A stretch of 64,000 nucleotides of DNA from Diploptera punctata (lineage: Eukaryota > Arthropoda > Insecta > Blattodea > Blaberidae), in the NCBI GenBank assembly GCA_030220185.1, contig JASPKZ010007795.1, positions 1,204,501 to 1,268,500 on the forward strand, given 5' to 3'. The number at the start of each line of letters is the position of its first letter. Positions within the stretch are counted from its first letter, which is position 1. A program made the position numbers and the translations under genes. This document shows, one piece after another, positions 28,322-40,267 of this stretch. The notes beneath the pieces are model-generated. The model searched no databases and was not told the origin of the DNA. It saw only the letters and a program-made list of their open reading frames with translations.

Positions 28322-29340
28322 ATACTTACTCACTGGCACTATCAAACCCATAGGTTCATGGCCGCATGGACATAACCTTTCCATACATCCCTATCCTGAG
28401 CTAATGCTTTCCAATCATTCCCTGTATAATCTACTTCCTTCAAATCATAATTAATGTTATTCTCCCACCTCATTCTTGCTTTACCAATTGGGCGTTTTCC
28501 CTCTGGTTTTCCTACAAGAAGCTTCCATGCACGTCTTTCATTCCCATACATGCCACATGTCCTGCCTATTGCAGTCTACGAGACTTAATTGTTCTTATTA
28601 TATCTGGCTTCCTATAAAGACCATGTAGTTCACTGTTATGTAGTCTTCTCCATTCACCTGTCTGTTCATCTCTCTTTGGTCCAAACATTTTCCAAAGTAC
28701 TTTATTCTCAAATACTCTAATCTCCTTTCCTCCCTTAAAGTAAGAGTCTATGTTTTGCATCCATATAATATAACTGGTAGAATAATAGTTTTAAATATTT
28801 TCAGTTTAACATTTTTTTAAAGGAGTTGGGACATGAAAGGTCTCTGTAATGAATAATAACACACAATTTCCAGAATTGAGCGTATGTTTAATTTCTTTGT
28901 TCATCTCATTCCTATTTGTGATTATTGTTCCTAAGTATTTGAATTTAGCAACTTCCTCAATTTCCCTCATTTGTCATTCATTAGCTGTCGATTCCTATTA
29001 TATAATGTATGACCATATATTTAGTTTTATTGATATTTACTTGCAGTCCTAATTTCCTAGTGTTACTCAATAGTGTGTGCATGTTGTCCTTTAGTATCGA
29101 CTCGATGTCAGTCAATAGTACTACATCATTGGCATAAACTAACAGCTTATTAATACCATTGAGTTGTAAGCCTTCTTCATCCTCTAGAGATTTGATGGCA
29201 TGCTCTAGTACAAAATTAAATAGTAGAGGAGAGAGTGCATCTCCTTGCTTCAACCCATTCTGGATTTCAAAAATGATCAAAAACTGTTTGCCTACACGCA
29301 CTCTGCTCTTTGTGCCATTTAGACACTTTACAAACATTTT
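28322..29340 (-). mobile_element. RTE-A retrotransposon, 5'-truncated and decayed
   Basis: The reverse strand runs from within the RT (VRVGKQFLIIFEIQNGLKQG, LLVYANDVVLLTD with YAND for YADD) to the C-terminus (YGNERRAWKLLVGKPEGKRP) and the GTGAGTAAG-type end. Frameshifts at about 28550 and 28760-28980 break it into three frames. Confidence 0.85.
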
Positions 29341-29760
29341 TATTTCCGAATTTATTACAGTATTTTTTGCACTATGTTACTCTTTTTTCGGAAAATGAAG
29401 AAAATATATACAATTTGTATTATAGACCTATGTTTGGATTGTATAAGTATAGAAACTCCTAAAAAAATCTCCAAGAAAAATGATTAATTCACGAGGCAGA
29501 AAGATAATTTACATATTGCAATGTGCACCGCTAACAAACTTTCTACTAGGCCTATACTGTCAGCGTCCTGCATCCCATTCTCCTCTGCACTTCATAGTTA
29601 GCAGTGTGACATGTTCTATTCCTGTATAAACACGACTGCAGTGCCCTCTGTCAACAACTGCACTTACTCCTTAAATGGGTAATATAAGTGAAGTATAGGC
29701 ATTTGCTTTTTATCCAATCCCCAATTCTCATCCCTCGCATATATGTATCCAGGGCCAGAC
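29341..29760. other. No gene seen
   Basis: Unassigned sequence between an RTE end and a PLE. Confidence 0.5.
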
Positions 29761-29772
29761 TTATCTTTATAC

Positions 29773-29918
29773 ATTTAATTTTAGGAAGTTATATTTTGAG
29801 GTTATTTTAATTATATTATTTTTGGTCTGGACATCTTACCTCAATATTAATGTTGATTTGTTCTTGAACAAATCAACATTAATATTGAGGTAAGATGTCC
29901 AGACCAAAAATAATATAA
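29773..29918. mobile_element. PLE N, minimal palindrome (146 bp)
   Basis: TSD TTATCTTTATAC (29761-29772, 29919-29930). Left tail ATTTAATTTTAGGAAGTTAT; foldback AATCAACATTAATATTGAGG against its complement, turn at about 29863. Confidence 0.88.
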
Positions 29919-30352
29919 TTATCTTTATACCTTCAGGCTTTTGTAAACTATGCTATTCAGTGAAAAAAAGGATTGTACCATGAGAATGCCATCTATTAAA
30001 AAGATAATTGGCAACCTTCGTACAGATGCCAGGTTAAGGATCCCTCTACCACTCTAGCGGGTATTACTGCCTGAGGAAGACATTAAAACTTATTAAAGAA
30101 TATTCCACAGCTGCCCCAACTCAATCTGATGGTAAAGTATGTTGAGTTCAAAACTAAAAAAAAATTGTATTGTCATATATGCGTGAAATATATGAGATTT
30201 TATTTTAATTTAATGCAAAAAACCTTGGTGTGTGATTTATGTGATTTATGACAATGTTATGCATCAACCGGCTAAGCACAATATTTTTAAAAATTTATGT
30301 TTTGATGCCATCTGTTGTACTGGCTCATGAAGTAAGTGTACACACAATTTTA

Positions 30353-30918
30353 GGGTCGAATGTGTGAACGCATTAGACAGTAAAAGGCGTTCTCTGCTGA
30401 TAAAGTTTTATTCAAACACATTTTTCTTACTCAGAAATCTATTCACACGGTAATAATTGTAAAGCTACCTGACAAGGTACCTTAAGATCGTAGCTCAAGA
30501 TATAAACTTATGTGAAAATCCCGAAGGGAACCGATGGTAACCGATGTAGTTTGAAACTTATCCAAGATGTCGGACCTTGAAGACTTCGATCATGTTTTCG
30601 GTATACGCGGAGAAGTGGAATTTGATAGAGTCTACCAAAGAATTCAACTGGAAGAACAGGAGAATCGGCGTAATATTGCGCATCGCAGACGTGTTTGTAT
30701 ACGGTATTATTTGCGGGATGCAGGCATAAATGCATTCCTCTATAGCAGACGAAAATAACGGAAATGGTTTTATCGCTGAGAATTCTGGGTAATTCATTGC
30801 CAATATTACGAAAACATCAACATTCATGCATGACCGGTAATGCGGCAGTTAATTCGATCTCAGCTCACCAGTGATTGGAAGTAATTTGAGTAGAGAGTAA
30901 TGTATTTGCATATGACCC
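30353..30918 (+). mobile_element. PIF/Harbinger-type element, 566 bp, copy 2
   Basis: TSD TTA (30350-30352, 30919-30921), termini GGGTCG...GACCC. Inverted relative to 22105-22661 and highly similar along its length. Confidence 0.8.
30567..30758 (+). CDS. Small ORF in Harbinger-type copy 2 (63 aa)
   Basis: MSDLEDFDHVFGIRGEVEFD ... CIRYYLRDAGINAFLYSRRK. Same length as the ORF at 22266-22457, with a few replacements and no stop. A family-wide coding exon is likely; function unknown. Confidence 0.55.
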   Translation: MSDLEDFDHVFGIRGEVEFDRVYQRIQLEEQENRRNIAHRRRVCIRYYLRDAGINAFLYSRRK

Positions 30919-31275
30919 TTAGTGCCAAATCTTTAAACTTAGCCTTATTATTAAAGAAAAATGGAAATGCCATCTGTCCTATCAGAGATTCTATTTTTTT
31001 TTCAACAAACGGCTATGAAACCAGATCTTCACAAATACTAATCTAAATTTTGCATCATGTAGCTAAGTGCCAAATGTGTCCCACTCTTAGATTGTTGATG
31101 CATAACTGTCAAACAAGGAAAATAACTTGCAATATGCAGTGTTGTTAGTTTGGCGCTACAATAAATAGTGAAGATTGACTTAACTTTAAACATATTCTTC
31201 TCAAAACTTACATAATAGTACATAGCCGGTTGATGCACAATGCTGTCCAAATACGGTAATTAGTTAATTAAAATA

Positions 31276-31657
31276 CACCGTGTCCACAAATATAGCATCA
31301 TTCTTTACTACTACGTTGCTTTAGATAATTGTATCTAAATGAAATTGGCGACAATCAAAAGAGAAACTCAAAAAGTTTTGTGCATGTTAACAATGGAGAA
31401 TAATGGACAACAATACAGAAACTAAACTACATTTAATCATTTTTTGTGGTCGATATGGGTTCACTGTTGGATATTTAGCAGACAGATTAAATGTGAATGT
31501 CTGCAGCGTCACTCGTGGGGGCCACATTCAATGTCTATGAGGTATAGCAAAAACTTTTAGAGTTTCTCTTTTGATTGTCATCAATTTCATTTAGATACGA
31601 TTATCCAAAGCGGGTAGTAGTAGTTTAAAGTATGATACTATATTTGTGGACACAGTG
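31276..31657. mobile_element. Tc1/mariner-like MITE (382 bp)
   Basis: TA TSD at 31274-31275 and 31658-31659. Termini CAC(C/T)GTGTCCACAAATATAG are inverted, and the inverted similarity extends for about 100 bp (AAAGAGAAACTC...). No transposase frame. Confidence 0.8.
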
Positions 31658-31884
31658 TATATTAGTTTTAATTCTCTAGACTAAAAACCTTAATTTATTT
31701 TTCAAGTTGATTTATGTTCTTTATGTAGATTAATGTAGTATTAAGTTAACAATATTATGGATCATCATGTTTTGATTGTCCAGATAATCCTGTTCCAGGA
31801 AATTCTTTCCTGCAACTAGTCCAAATTAACAATGTTCTCACTGCATAAAGAATATTATCAAATTACCGTAATATCTTTAACCAT

Positions 31885-32317
31885 TGAAGTTTTTATTATT
31901 AATTTAACACTTCTCACTGAAGGATAAATTATATTTGAAGAGAAAATTTTTTGCCTAGACCGAGACTCGAACCCGGGACCTTTGGCTTTCTGGGCCAAAT
32001 GCTCTACCAACTGAGCTACCGAGGCGAGTTGCGATCTAGACGCAAATTTTTGTCTTATATACATTGTAATTACCTCGTGCCAAATGCTTTGAAACCTTTG
32101 TTTCCATCTTTGCAAATGGCGACTTCTTAGTTAAGAAGATATTTATTGGGAATTTAACACTACTTTATAAAGCCAGTAGGGCTTCTATTGAAGTTTTTAT
32201 TATTAATTTAACACTTCTCACTGAAGGATAAATTATATTTGAAGAGAAAAATTTGCCTCGATAGCTCAGTTGGTAGAGCATTTGGCCCGAAAAGCCAAAG
32301 GTCCCGGGTTCGAGTCA
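31885..32317. mobile_element. T1 tRNA-like multimer (-, partial -, truncated +)
   Basis: TSD AATATCTT(T/A)AACCAT (31870-31884, 32318-32332). Minus core at 31953-32026. A second minus unit starts at about 32185 and switches strand at about 32252 directly into a plus core (32254-32317), which is cut off inside its T-arm (GGGTTCGAGTC). Confidence 0.85.
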
Positions 32318-32342
32318 AATATCTTAAACCATGTTTGTTTTC

Positions 32343-33092
32343 CTATGTATTTTCATCAACTTCTCCATCAGTGAATTGCTGATCTTCTTTATCAAAGTAG
32401 TTACTTGTTTCATTCACATCAATTTCAGGTTCATTATCTACATACTTTATTTCTTTCTTCTTGAACTGTTTACGTGAAATAACTGTATTTTTCACAACTT
32501 CTCTTTTCCTTGCTGCTGCTCTTCTGAGCCTTTGAGCTTCTGTTTTCTTCATGTGTGTTCTCTTCGTAGCACATTTCCCACATCTAGAATTCCGATATCG
32601 ATATCTTGGATCCAAAATAAGACTACACTCGGCGCTATATAGGGCACTATCCAATCCTGTTCCTTTGCAAAGTTCAAATTTATCCACTTGTTTTAGCAAT
32701 GCATCCATTGTTTCAAATGAATCCACATTTTGTAGTGTTATAAATGGTGTATCTATTCTTCTACCACGTACAAATATCTCCGCTTTGAGGGATCCTTCAA
32801 ACATAATAGTCTTGTCTGTTGAAATAAATATATCTGAAGTATTATCTGATAGACAAGAAAATATAACAAATTTTCCAGTAGACTCCTTGTGAACTGCCCA
32901 TAGCGATGAAGGCAAGGTAACTTTAGACAAATAACACATAAGATTTTCATATGTCAATGGTTCTTGTATAAACTTTTTATCTTCATCTGATTCTTCATCT
33001 TTGTCTTGTGTTGTTACTATTAATATGGTTTGTCTCAAGCTGCGACGATTCTTCATTGATACGATACACTTCAAATTTCCAGCTCTTTCAAC
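32343..33092 (-). CDS. Unidentified protein, probable 3' exon (249 codons)
   Basis: Open from an acceptor-like TTTTAG (reverse strand, exon from 33092) to the stop at 32343. It begins VERAGNLKCIVSMKNRRSLR. The middle is LPSSLWAVHKESTGKFVIFS, then a cysteine pair and basic region (NSRCGKCATKR, QRLRRAAARKREVVKN) and an acidic end. No ATG is needed if it is an internal or terminal exon. It could belong to a host gene or to a domesticated or repeat-encoded protein. No other exon of it was found nearby, and a T1 array ends 26 bp after the stop. Confidence 0.55.
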   Translation of the reverse strand, partial: VERAGNLKCIVSMKNRRSLRQTILIVTTQDKDEESDEDKKFIQEPLTYENLMCYLSKVTLPSSLWAVHKESTGKFVIFSCLSDNTSDIFISTDKTIMFEGSLKAEIFVRGRRIDTPFITLQNVDSFETMDALLKQVDKFELCKGTGLDSALYSAECSLILDPRYRYRNSRCGKCATKRTHMKKTEAQRLRRAAARKREVVKNTVISRKQFKKKEIKYVDNEPEIDVNETSNYFDKEDQQFTDGEVDENT

Positions 33093-33324
33093 CTAAAACC
33101 AAAGATATTTTGCTATAATAAATTCACTGTAATTAAATTCCACTTTAAAAAGCTTAAAAATAGTGAAAAATGATGGTTATAAAAAAATTCAATCTAACAA
33201 TGTGTAAGATTTATTCATTGCAGTGCAGTGCATTTTTTCAACTGTTATTGCGGTGTCACTGTTAGCACCCAATAATGTGTAAGGTATCTTCAATCATTGC
33301 TCTGGCTTCACAATTACCATATTT

Positions 33325-34376
33325 AATTGAAGACACTGGTGCAAAAAGGGAGTAGCTCCATTTTCATAAACTTTTCAGGAGAAACAAAAATCTGAATGTG
33401 AAAGTTGGTAATAGTATAACCAAAATTTTAGAGTTGGTTTAAGGTAGTTCAGCATGAAACACAATCTTTTCTTGATCAGTTTCAATTTTTTTATTTACAC
33501 AATTGTGTACAATCGCAATAAACCTGTTGGAGCTGCCTCCTTTTTGCACCGGAGAGTAGGTATTTGAAGAATTTATGCCTAAAAACTTAATAAGGAAAAT
33601 ATGATTTATCCATCATTAAAATGTTTGAAATTAATAATAAGAACATTGAAAAAAGCCGTACTGGCATTTATAATGTAATGTATAATTCCCAAATATGTCT
33701 TCTTAATATAGGAGCTGCCATTTGCAAAGTTAGAAGCAAAGGCTTCAAAGCATTTGGTGGGCGGGAATTACAACATATATAGAGAAAAATTTGCGTTTAG
33801 ATCGGTACTTGCTCAGGTAGCTCAAATGGTAGAGCACTTGGACTAGAAAACCAAGGGTCCCGGGTTCAGGTCCCGGTCTGAGCGTATAATTTTTCTCTTC
33901 AAATATGATTTATCCATCAAGGAAAATATGATTAAATAATAAGTAATACAGCTTCACATGAAGGTATTTCTTTATTAAACTGGTTACCAATATCATCAGG
34001 CGTTGTCAGTGACACTTTCGTCAGAATCATGATGACAATCTTCTCCCTGGCACTTCAGGTTGTCATAGAACTACATATAATTGGATGATACTTGTACGTA
34101 TTTTGATGCCAGTTCTTTTACTTGAAGGAACTTAGGCCGCTTGAGTGGTAGAGGTGCAGAATAAAGGTGCAAATCTTCATTATGTACCTCTTTCTTGCTC
34201 CGAATGAAAGCTGGAGTTAACAATTTTCTTCATTCTCTTCATTATGGAAGGCGTGGAGCTATTTCCTTTTTGCACCAGCTGAAGCAGGCTCCTTCTCTTT
34301 ATTATATATGAATTTAACCTGCATTTTGGGGAAAAGTGGAGCTACCCCCTTTTTGCACCGGTGTCTTCAATTTTGC
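33325..34376. mobile_element. Candidate foldback element with GAAGACACYGGTGCAAAA ends
   Basis: TTGAAGACACTGGTGCAAAA at about 33328 recurs inverted at about 34350-34372, followed on both sides by an AGGGAGTAGCTCCA-type block. Further copies of the GGAGCT....CTTTTTGCACC motif lie inside (about 33528 and 34258). A T2 unit is inserted within. Class unknown. Confidence 0.5.
33607..33918 (+). mobile_element. T2 tRNA-like repeat, single + unit
   Basis: TSD AAGGAAAATATGATT (33592-33606, 33919-33933). Core at 33811-33883 (GCTCAGGTAGCTCAAATGG, T-arm CCGGGTTCAGGTCCCGG). Confidence 0.88.
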
Positions 34377-34530
34377 AACCCAGACGTCAAGTTCAAGTAT
34401 CACACAAACGTTTGAATATAGTGTCTATTCAATCTCATATGTAGAGTCCGGATTTTTATGTAATATTAATCTCCAAATATGTAGTAAAAATAATCAAAAT
34501 ATGTAATATTACATTTTTATTGTAGTTCAC

Positions 34531-34898
34531 CGCTGTGGTCTCGGGGTAGCGTGCTGCCTTGTCACGCAGCAGGCCCGGATTCAATCCCCGGTCGCTTTTT
34601 CTGGGTGAGGTTTTTCCTCACCTGTGACAAATGTCAGGAAAACTTTAAGGCCCAAACGGTCCCTGAAATCATATGGCCATTGCAATCATCATCATTCATA
34701 TTCATCTTAGGTTAAGCTTAGGATTAGGGACTCTCCTGGCGCACCATTATCATCATCACCACCCATCATATCATCGGGCAACGTAACCCTGCCTTCCAGG
34801 CACCCCAACCTCAGAAGTGGGTTACAAGTATGCCATGCCAGGAGAGAAACCAGGAATGTCGAAAGACAAACCTGGGGCATTTGAAAAAAAAAAAAACA
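34531..34898 (+). mobile_element. SINE 4/5 composite with poly-A
   Basis: SINE4 head (CCGCTGTGGTCTCGGGGTAG; B-box GGATTCAATCC) joined to a SINE5-like 3' half (CCCAACCTCAGAAGTGGGTT) and an A12 run at 34884-34896. Confidence 0.8.
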
Positions 34899-35790
34899 TT
34901 TTTTTATTATGTAGGATCAAAATTTAAGTTTTAATAAAATACTGTGTTATTTCTTGCCCTAGCTTTGTTTTGTTATAATTAGATATTTATCTCTTAAAAT
35001 GCACTAATTTTATAAGAGTGTTGAATCTCTGCTGCAATTTAAGTCTTGCTCTTTTCAACATATGCATGCACCAGCCAACACTGGCTTTGAATGGCACATT
35101 ACTCAGGAAAACAAATGAGCTATTTTATATGATAAGTAACAAAATATGATTAAGAAAACTGAAACTAAGTTTAGCGATTGCTTTATGCCTAATCTTGTGA
35201 CTCTTTATACTGACATCTGCTAGCTGGTGACAGCAATCAATTCAGTCAGGGTCTGTCCTGCCATGGATATATTATAAAATACAATTATTTCTTCAAATAA
35301 AGTGATCCCATTACAGGGCTTAGGAGCCCTTGTGGAAAGGTTAAAGCTCTTAAGGTGTGATGCCACCAAAAGATTTAAGCCAGTTTAAAATTCTGACCCC
35401 ATCGGGTCGAGCCTGCTATTTTCTGCCTTGTAGACAGCATTCCCCAATGGACTATTTCAGCTCATGACATACTTCAGAAACAGAGAACAATGTACACACA
35501 TTGCTAAAATGTTCCAAATGAAAACAATTTAGCTTGGAAACTTAAAAAATATATATATTTATTGAATCTTAATAATATTCAACTAGATTTCATTTCCTGC
35601 TTTGGATACCCACATTAAGTAAAGGTAGTTTATAGTGGAATTAATAGATCTACAACTGGAGTCTAGAGGTGGGATATAATGTAATTTGTAATATAGACAG
35701 GTAATATCTTACCATGAATAGTAAAAAATAGGTAAAATAATTGTAACAATTATAAAACAGATCTAACTAATTAACTGAATACCAATATTT
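34899..35790. other. No gene; old SINE2 copy at 35295-35470
   Basis: A decayed minus-strand SINE2 (GATCCCATTACAGGGCTTAG; TTCTGACCCCATCGGG). The rest is unassigned. Confidence 0.55.
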
Positions 35791-35796
35791 ACAATG

Positions 35797-36199
35797 ACTA
35801 TTTAACTCATGCCCCAAATGGGAGTCAATGACCTATCACATTCCAATGAATTTTGATTTACAACCAATCACAGTCGTTTTTCACCTCGATTTTATCAATT
35901 TAATTTTATCATATTAAAATCAAGCTCCTCATTTTAACATTCTGAATAGGTCAGAGCATTATGTTGCAGTGACTGACTCTCTAAGAAATACATTGAATAT
36001 AACAATATTTATATCATCATCCAGGGATTAAGCCTGCTGGCTCATTCCGGTTTCATGAAAGCTAGAATTGTGTGGGTGTTCAACATTTCTCCTTCCGTGC
36101 AGTTTATAATTTAGCAATAATTTTGGAAATCTTCCTTCTGGCATTCTAACAATTTATATATTAAAATGTAATATTCCTATAATGAAGTGGCTCCCAGAT

Positions 36200-36237
<38 letters not shown>

Positions 36238-37398
36238 GTGCACGAATGTAACCAGATACTGCTTGCAAGATATAATAGAAAATGTTTGTTGCAATTAATT
36301 ATACCACAAAATAAAGAAACCACAGTTTGCACTTTCTTAAATGCATTATTTCCCAAGTATTTGCATTCCAAAAAAATATAATTGACATATTTACATCACA
36401 GGACATCAGAAATTAATTAATAACCTATAATGTTGTTATAAACAGTTTGATGTGTTTTTCTTTTTTTCTCCACTAGGGTGCATTCTTACAATATTGTGAT
36501 CCTTTGGCAATAAATAATATGTTCTGGTTGCAATGATGAACAAATGAAACATAATAAACATTTGTCATTTGTTTTCAAATATCGCCATTTACATTAAATA
36601 TATAAATACTGTATTTTAAAATAACTATATTTAAATAATGATTTGTGAGTAAACAGCTTAATTTTATTCGTTAAAATAGTCCAAACAAATGTCACTCTTG
36701 ATTTCCAGATTATCATAAGTAATGCCATGAGTGATTTCCAAATGAATTTATCTAGATAATTTGGAAATCAAGAGTGGCATTTGTTAGGACTATTTAACGA
36801 ATAAAATTAAGCTGTTTACTCACAAATCATTATTTAACTGTAGTTATTTCAAAATATTTATATATTTAATGCAAACAGCGATGTTTGAAAACAAATGAGA
36901 AACGATAGGTACGCTTCTACTGCTTCTTTTGTTTATCACTGCAACCAGATCATACTATTTATTGCCAAAGGAACGCAATATTGTAAGAATGCTCTCTAGT
37001 GGAGAAAAAATTAAACACATCAATCTGTATATTAATTCATTTCTGATGTCGTATGATGTAAATATGACAATTCTATTTTTCTGGATTATTACCTGGGAAA
37101 AAATACATTTAAGAAAATGCAAACAGTGGTTTCTTTTTTTGGTGGTATAATCAATTGCTACAAATGTTGACATGTATGCACTATATATACAATCTGGTAG
37201 CTGTATTTCTTATAGGCTCAGTCACTGCAAAATAACGGTCAGACCTGTTCAGAATATTAAAAAGGAGGAGCTTTGTTTAATATGGTAATTATAACACTGA
37301 TAAATATTTCGTGAAACACGACTCTGGTTGTAAAACAGAAATCATTGAAACGTGATTGGTCATTGACTCCCATTTGGGGCATGAGTTAAATAGTCTAG
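35797..37398. mobile_element. Giant foldback: imperfect palindrome of about 1.6 kb
   Basis: The left end GACTATTTAACTCATGCCCC matches the reverse complement of the right end at 37398. Matching continues inward through TTACAACCAATCA, TTGCAGTGACTGA, TTACAATATTG, CAAACATCG and GTAAACAGCTTAATTTTATT, to a turn at about 36715-36765. Truncated relatives are at 42219-42646 and 45719-46157. A TG/TA microsatellite sits at 36202-36237 in one arm only. Confidence 0.8.
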
Positions 37399-38030
37399 AT
37401 AAATTCACTCCTCACTTCGAGACATTGTGAATTTATCGATAATTTGGAAATCATTCATGGCATTACTTATGAAAATGAAATGCAATGAACAAAATCTATA
37501 CTAAAAACACATGGTTGTATTTTGGAGAACTTGCAACATTTCAATATATTTTGTGGGAATGTTTGAGTTTGTAGACAGGAGAGTATGGGGTGATCATGCA
37601 GTGTTGGCTGTTATCAAGACGTGTTTTATGACAACACAGACCCAAATTTTTTTAAATGCTGAACTCTCAAGTCCAAAGATCCATTAATTCCATAATAGTT
37701 TAGGCCAATTTTACACTATTTGAATTCAATGTAATGAATTTTACAGAAATCTATCATACACTAACTCACTATCGAGCCCGAAGGTTCATGGAGTGCAGAC
37801 ATGAGTTCTCCACATCCCTATCTTGAGCTAATGTTTTTCAACCATCCTCTGTATAATTTACCTCCCTCAAATCATAGTTGATGTTATTTTCCCTCCTCAT
37901 ACTTGGCCTACCTATGGAGGCTTTCCCTCTGGTTTTCCTTTAAGGACCATTCCTCATTTGTGCCACATGTCTTGCCCATTGCAGTTTATGAGCCTTAATT
38001 GTTCATATTACATCTGGATAATGTAGATCA

Positions 38031-38371
38031 GACTCCTGGCTCGACAGGCCTACAAGGCCCTTAGCCTACAAGCCGGCTGCTGGCCTCACATCCACATGTG
38101 TCAATCACAGAGGTAGATGATAATCAGCCAGTGTAGGGGTGACATGTGGTCAGCATGTCGAGTCCCCAGCCGTTATAGCTGGTTTTCTCAACCTGGAGCC
38201 GCTACTTATTGTAGCTACCCAAATGCATCACGATGCTGGGTGGGCACCGGTCCCATACTGACTGAGATACCATGAGAAAATGTCTTCCCCCATGGAGACT
38301 CGAACCAGCGCAAGTCCCGTAGCTCTGCGCCAAGGCTTCCTGCCTTAACCACTCGGCTACGGCGCGGGACT
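38031..38371 (-). mobile_element. SINE family 1 (tRNA-headed, about 340 bp)
   Basis: TSD ATAATGTAGATCA (38018-38030, 38372-38384). Reverse strand: GCCGTAGCCGAGTGGTTAAG head, then GGTTCGAGTCTCCATGGGGG, body, and a GGCCTTGTAGGCCTGTCG end. Inserted into RTE-A. Confidence 0.9.
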
Positions 38372-39749
38372 ATAATGTAGATCACTGTTACATAATCTCT
38401 CCATTCACCTGTCTGTTCATCTCTCTTTAGTTCAAAAATTATCCTAAGAACTTTATACTCAAATATTCATGATTTTTTTCTCCCTTAAAAGTAAGAATAA
38501 CAGTTTTACATATTTTCAGTTTAACATTTTTTTAGAGAAGATGGGATAACAAGATTCCCTGAATGTATAATAGCATGCATTTCCTGAACTGAGTCTGTGT
38601 TTAATTTCTCTCTGCATCTCATTCTTACTTGTAATTATTGCTCCTACTTCTTCAAAATTTTCTTCATTTGTCATTAACTGAACATTTCCATTATATAATG
38701 GTTTCAATGTATGACCGTATATTTGGTTTTATTAATATTTAATCCCAGCCCCAATTTCTTAGTGTTATAAATAGAATGTGGATGTTGGGCCTTAGCATCT
38801 CCTCGCTTTGCCTAATAAAACTATATTATCAGCATATAGCAACAGCTTTTTCATACCATTGAGTTGTATGCCTTCTTTACCCTCTGAAGATTTCATGATA
38901 TGTTCTAGTACAAATTTCAATAGTAGAGGAGATAGCACATCTCCCTGCTTTAACCTACCGTGAATATCAAAAGTACCTGAAAACTGTTTGCTTACCATAA
39001 ACCAATTATTTGTGCTATTTTTAGACACATCCAAATAAATCTAATTTTTGGGAGTTTCAAATTCCAGCAGAATACTATACTACTTATTCTCTTAATTGAA
39101 TTGTCTGCCTTTTTGAAGTCTACATATAGTTGATGTACAAGGCCATTATATTCCCATTTATTTTCTAAAAATCTGATCTATTGTAGAACTATTTCCTCTA
39201 AATCCACATTGATGTTCACCTATTACATCGTCAATATAGGGAGTAAGTCTGGACACTATCATATTTGTTAAAATTTTGTACAAATTCAAAGTATTGAAAT
39301 ACGTACCTCTATAGTTGTTGCAATCAGTTTTATCTCATTTATTGGTATGATAGTAATCAATTCTTTCCATTCATTTGGAAGAGTCTCTTTATCCCAAATC
39401 ATACTGAAGTAACTGTAAGTAGTGTATCTTATTCTTCAATTTTTCTATCTCCACTTCAACCTCTAATGTGCTTGAATCTGTGACTAATATTTCTGCTATC
39501 TGTAAATCATCATCTTCTGCATGTATATTTTATAGCTGATTAAAGATTTTTTTAAATGTATCCCTAAATCTGCAATCATATCCCTGTTTTCATTTCTAAT
39601 CATATTTTTTCCAGTCTGAAACTCTCTTATTTCTATCCTGCTTCCCTGATATAATTCTCTGGTGTTCCAATTTTTTTGCATTCATTTTGATATCATTACT
39701 CTTCTCTCTCAAATATTCCCTCTTTTTACTTTTTAAAAACCTAGTGGTT

Positions 39750-39848
39750 ACTTATTTTAGGAATTCTCACTATGAGGTATATTCATTAAGGTAGAATATG
39801 TTTATCACTCACCTCATATGAGGTGAGTGATAAACATATTCTACCTTA
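39750..39848. mobile_element. PLE minimal palindrome (99 bp) inside RTE-A
   Basis: TSD ACCTAGTGGTT (39739-39749, 39849-39859). Left tail ACTTATTTTAGGAATTCTCA, then a perfect foldback AAGGTAGAATATGTTTATCA with the turn at TCATATGA (39817-39818). This is the smallest complete insertion and defines tail, arm and turn. Confidence 0.92.
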
Positions 39849-40267
39849 ACCTAGTGGTTTCCTGTCTGATGTTACCCAATTGTTCTAAATTTACTTAATT
39901 TTTAACCAATCCATTTATGCTAGCTTTCTTTTCTTAAAGGACCAATATTTTCTGATGTTGATAATTTCTTATAGTATTCCATTCTCAATTCATATCTGTT
40001 TCTTCTTTGATTGTTACATTTTCATCTGAACTTGCTAGTATTTCAAATCTATTAGCAATTTTGATCTGGTATTCCTGCTGCAGTTCAACATTTCTCAATT
40101 TTACATCTAAAATTTTTCAGTCTTCTTTGGTGTTTGTTCCTCTCATAAGTGGTAACTGTTCTCTGGTTTTCACCCTAATCAGATGATGATCTGAATTGCT
40201 GTCTAACCCCCTAAGTGACCTACCATCAATATTATGGTATTGTACCAGCATTTATCTACTAATTTAT

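Larger units (their letters stand above)
30260..31225. mobile_element. Candidate larger element with TGCATCAACCGGCTA ends
   Basis: TGCATCAACCGGCTA at about 30261 recurs inverted at about 31213-31227. The Harbinger-type element lies inside. CAATG occurs just outside both ends and may be a 5 bp TSD. Tentative. Confidence 0.35.

Noticed and set aside
32551..32892. 113-codon plus-strand ORF
   Set aside because: Antisense to the better supported 32343-33092 frame on minus.
36187..36381. ORF with YIYIYIY
   Set aside because: Translation of a TA microsatellite.
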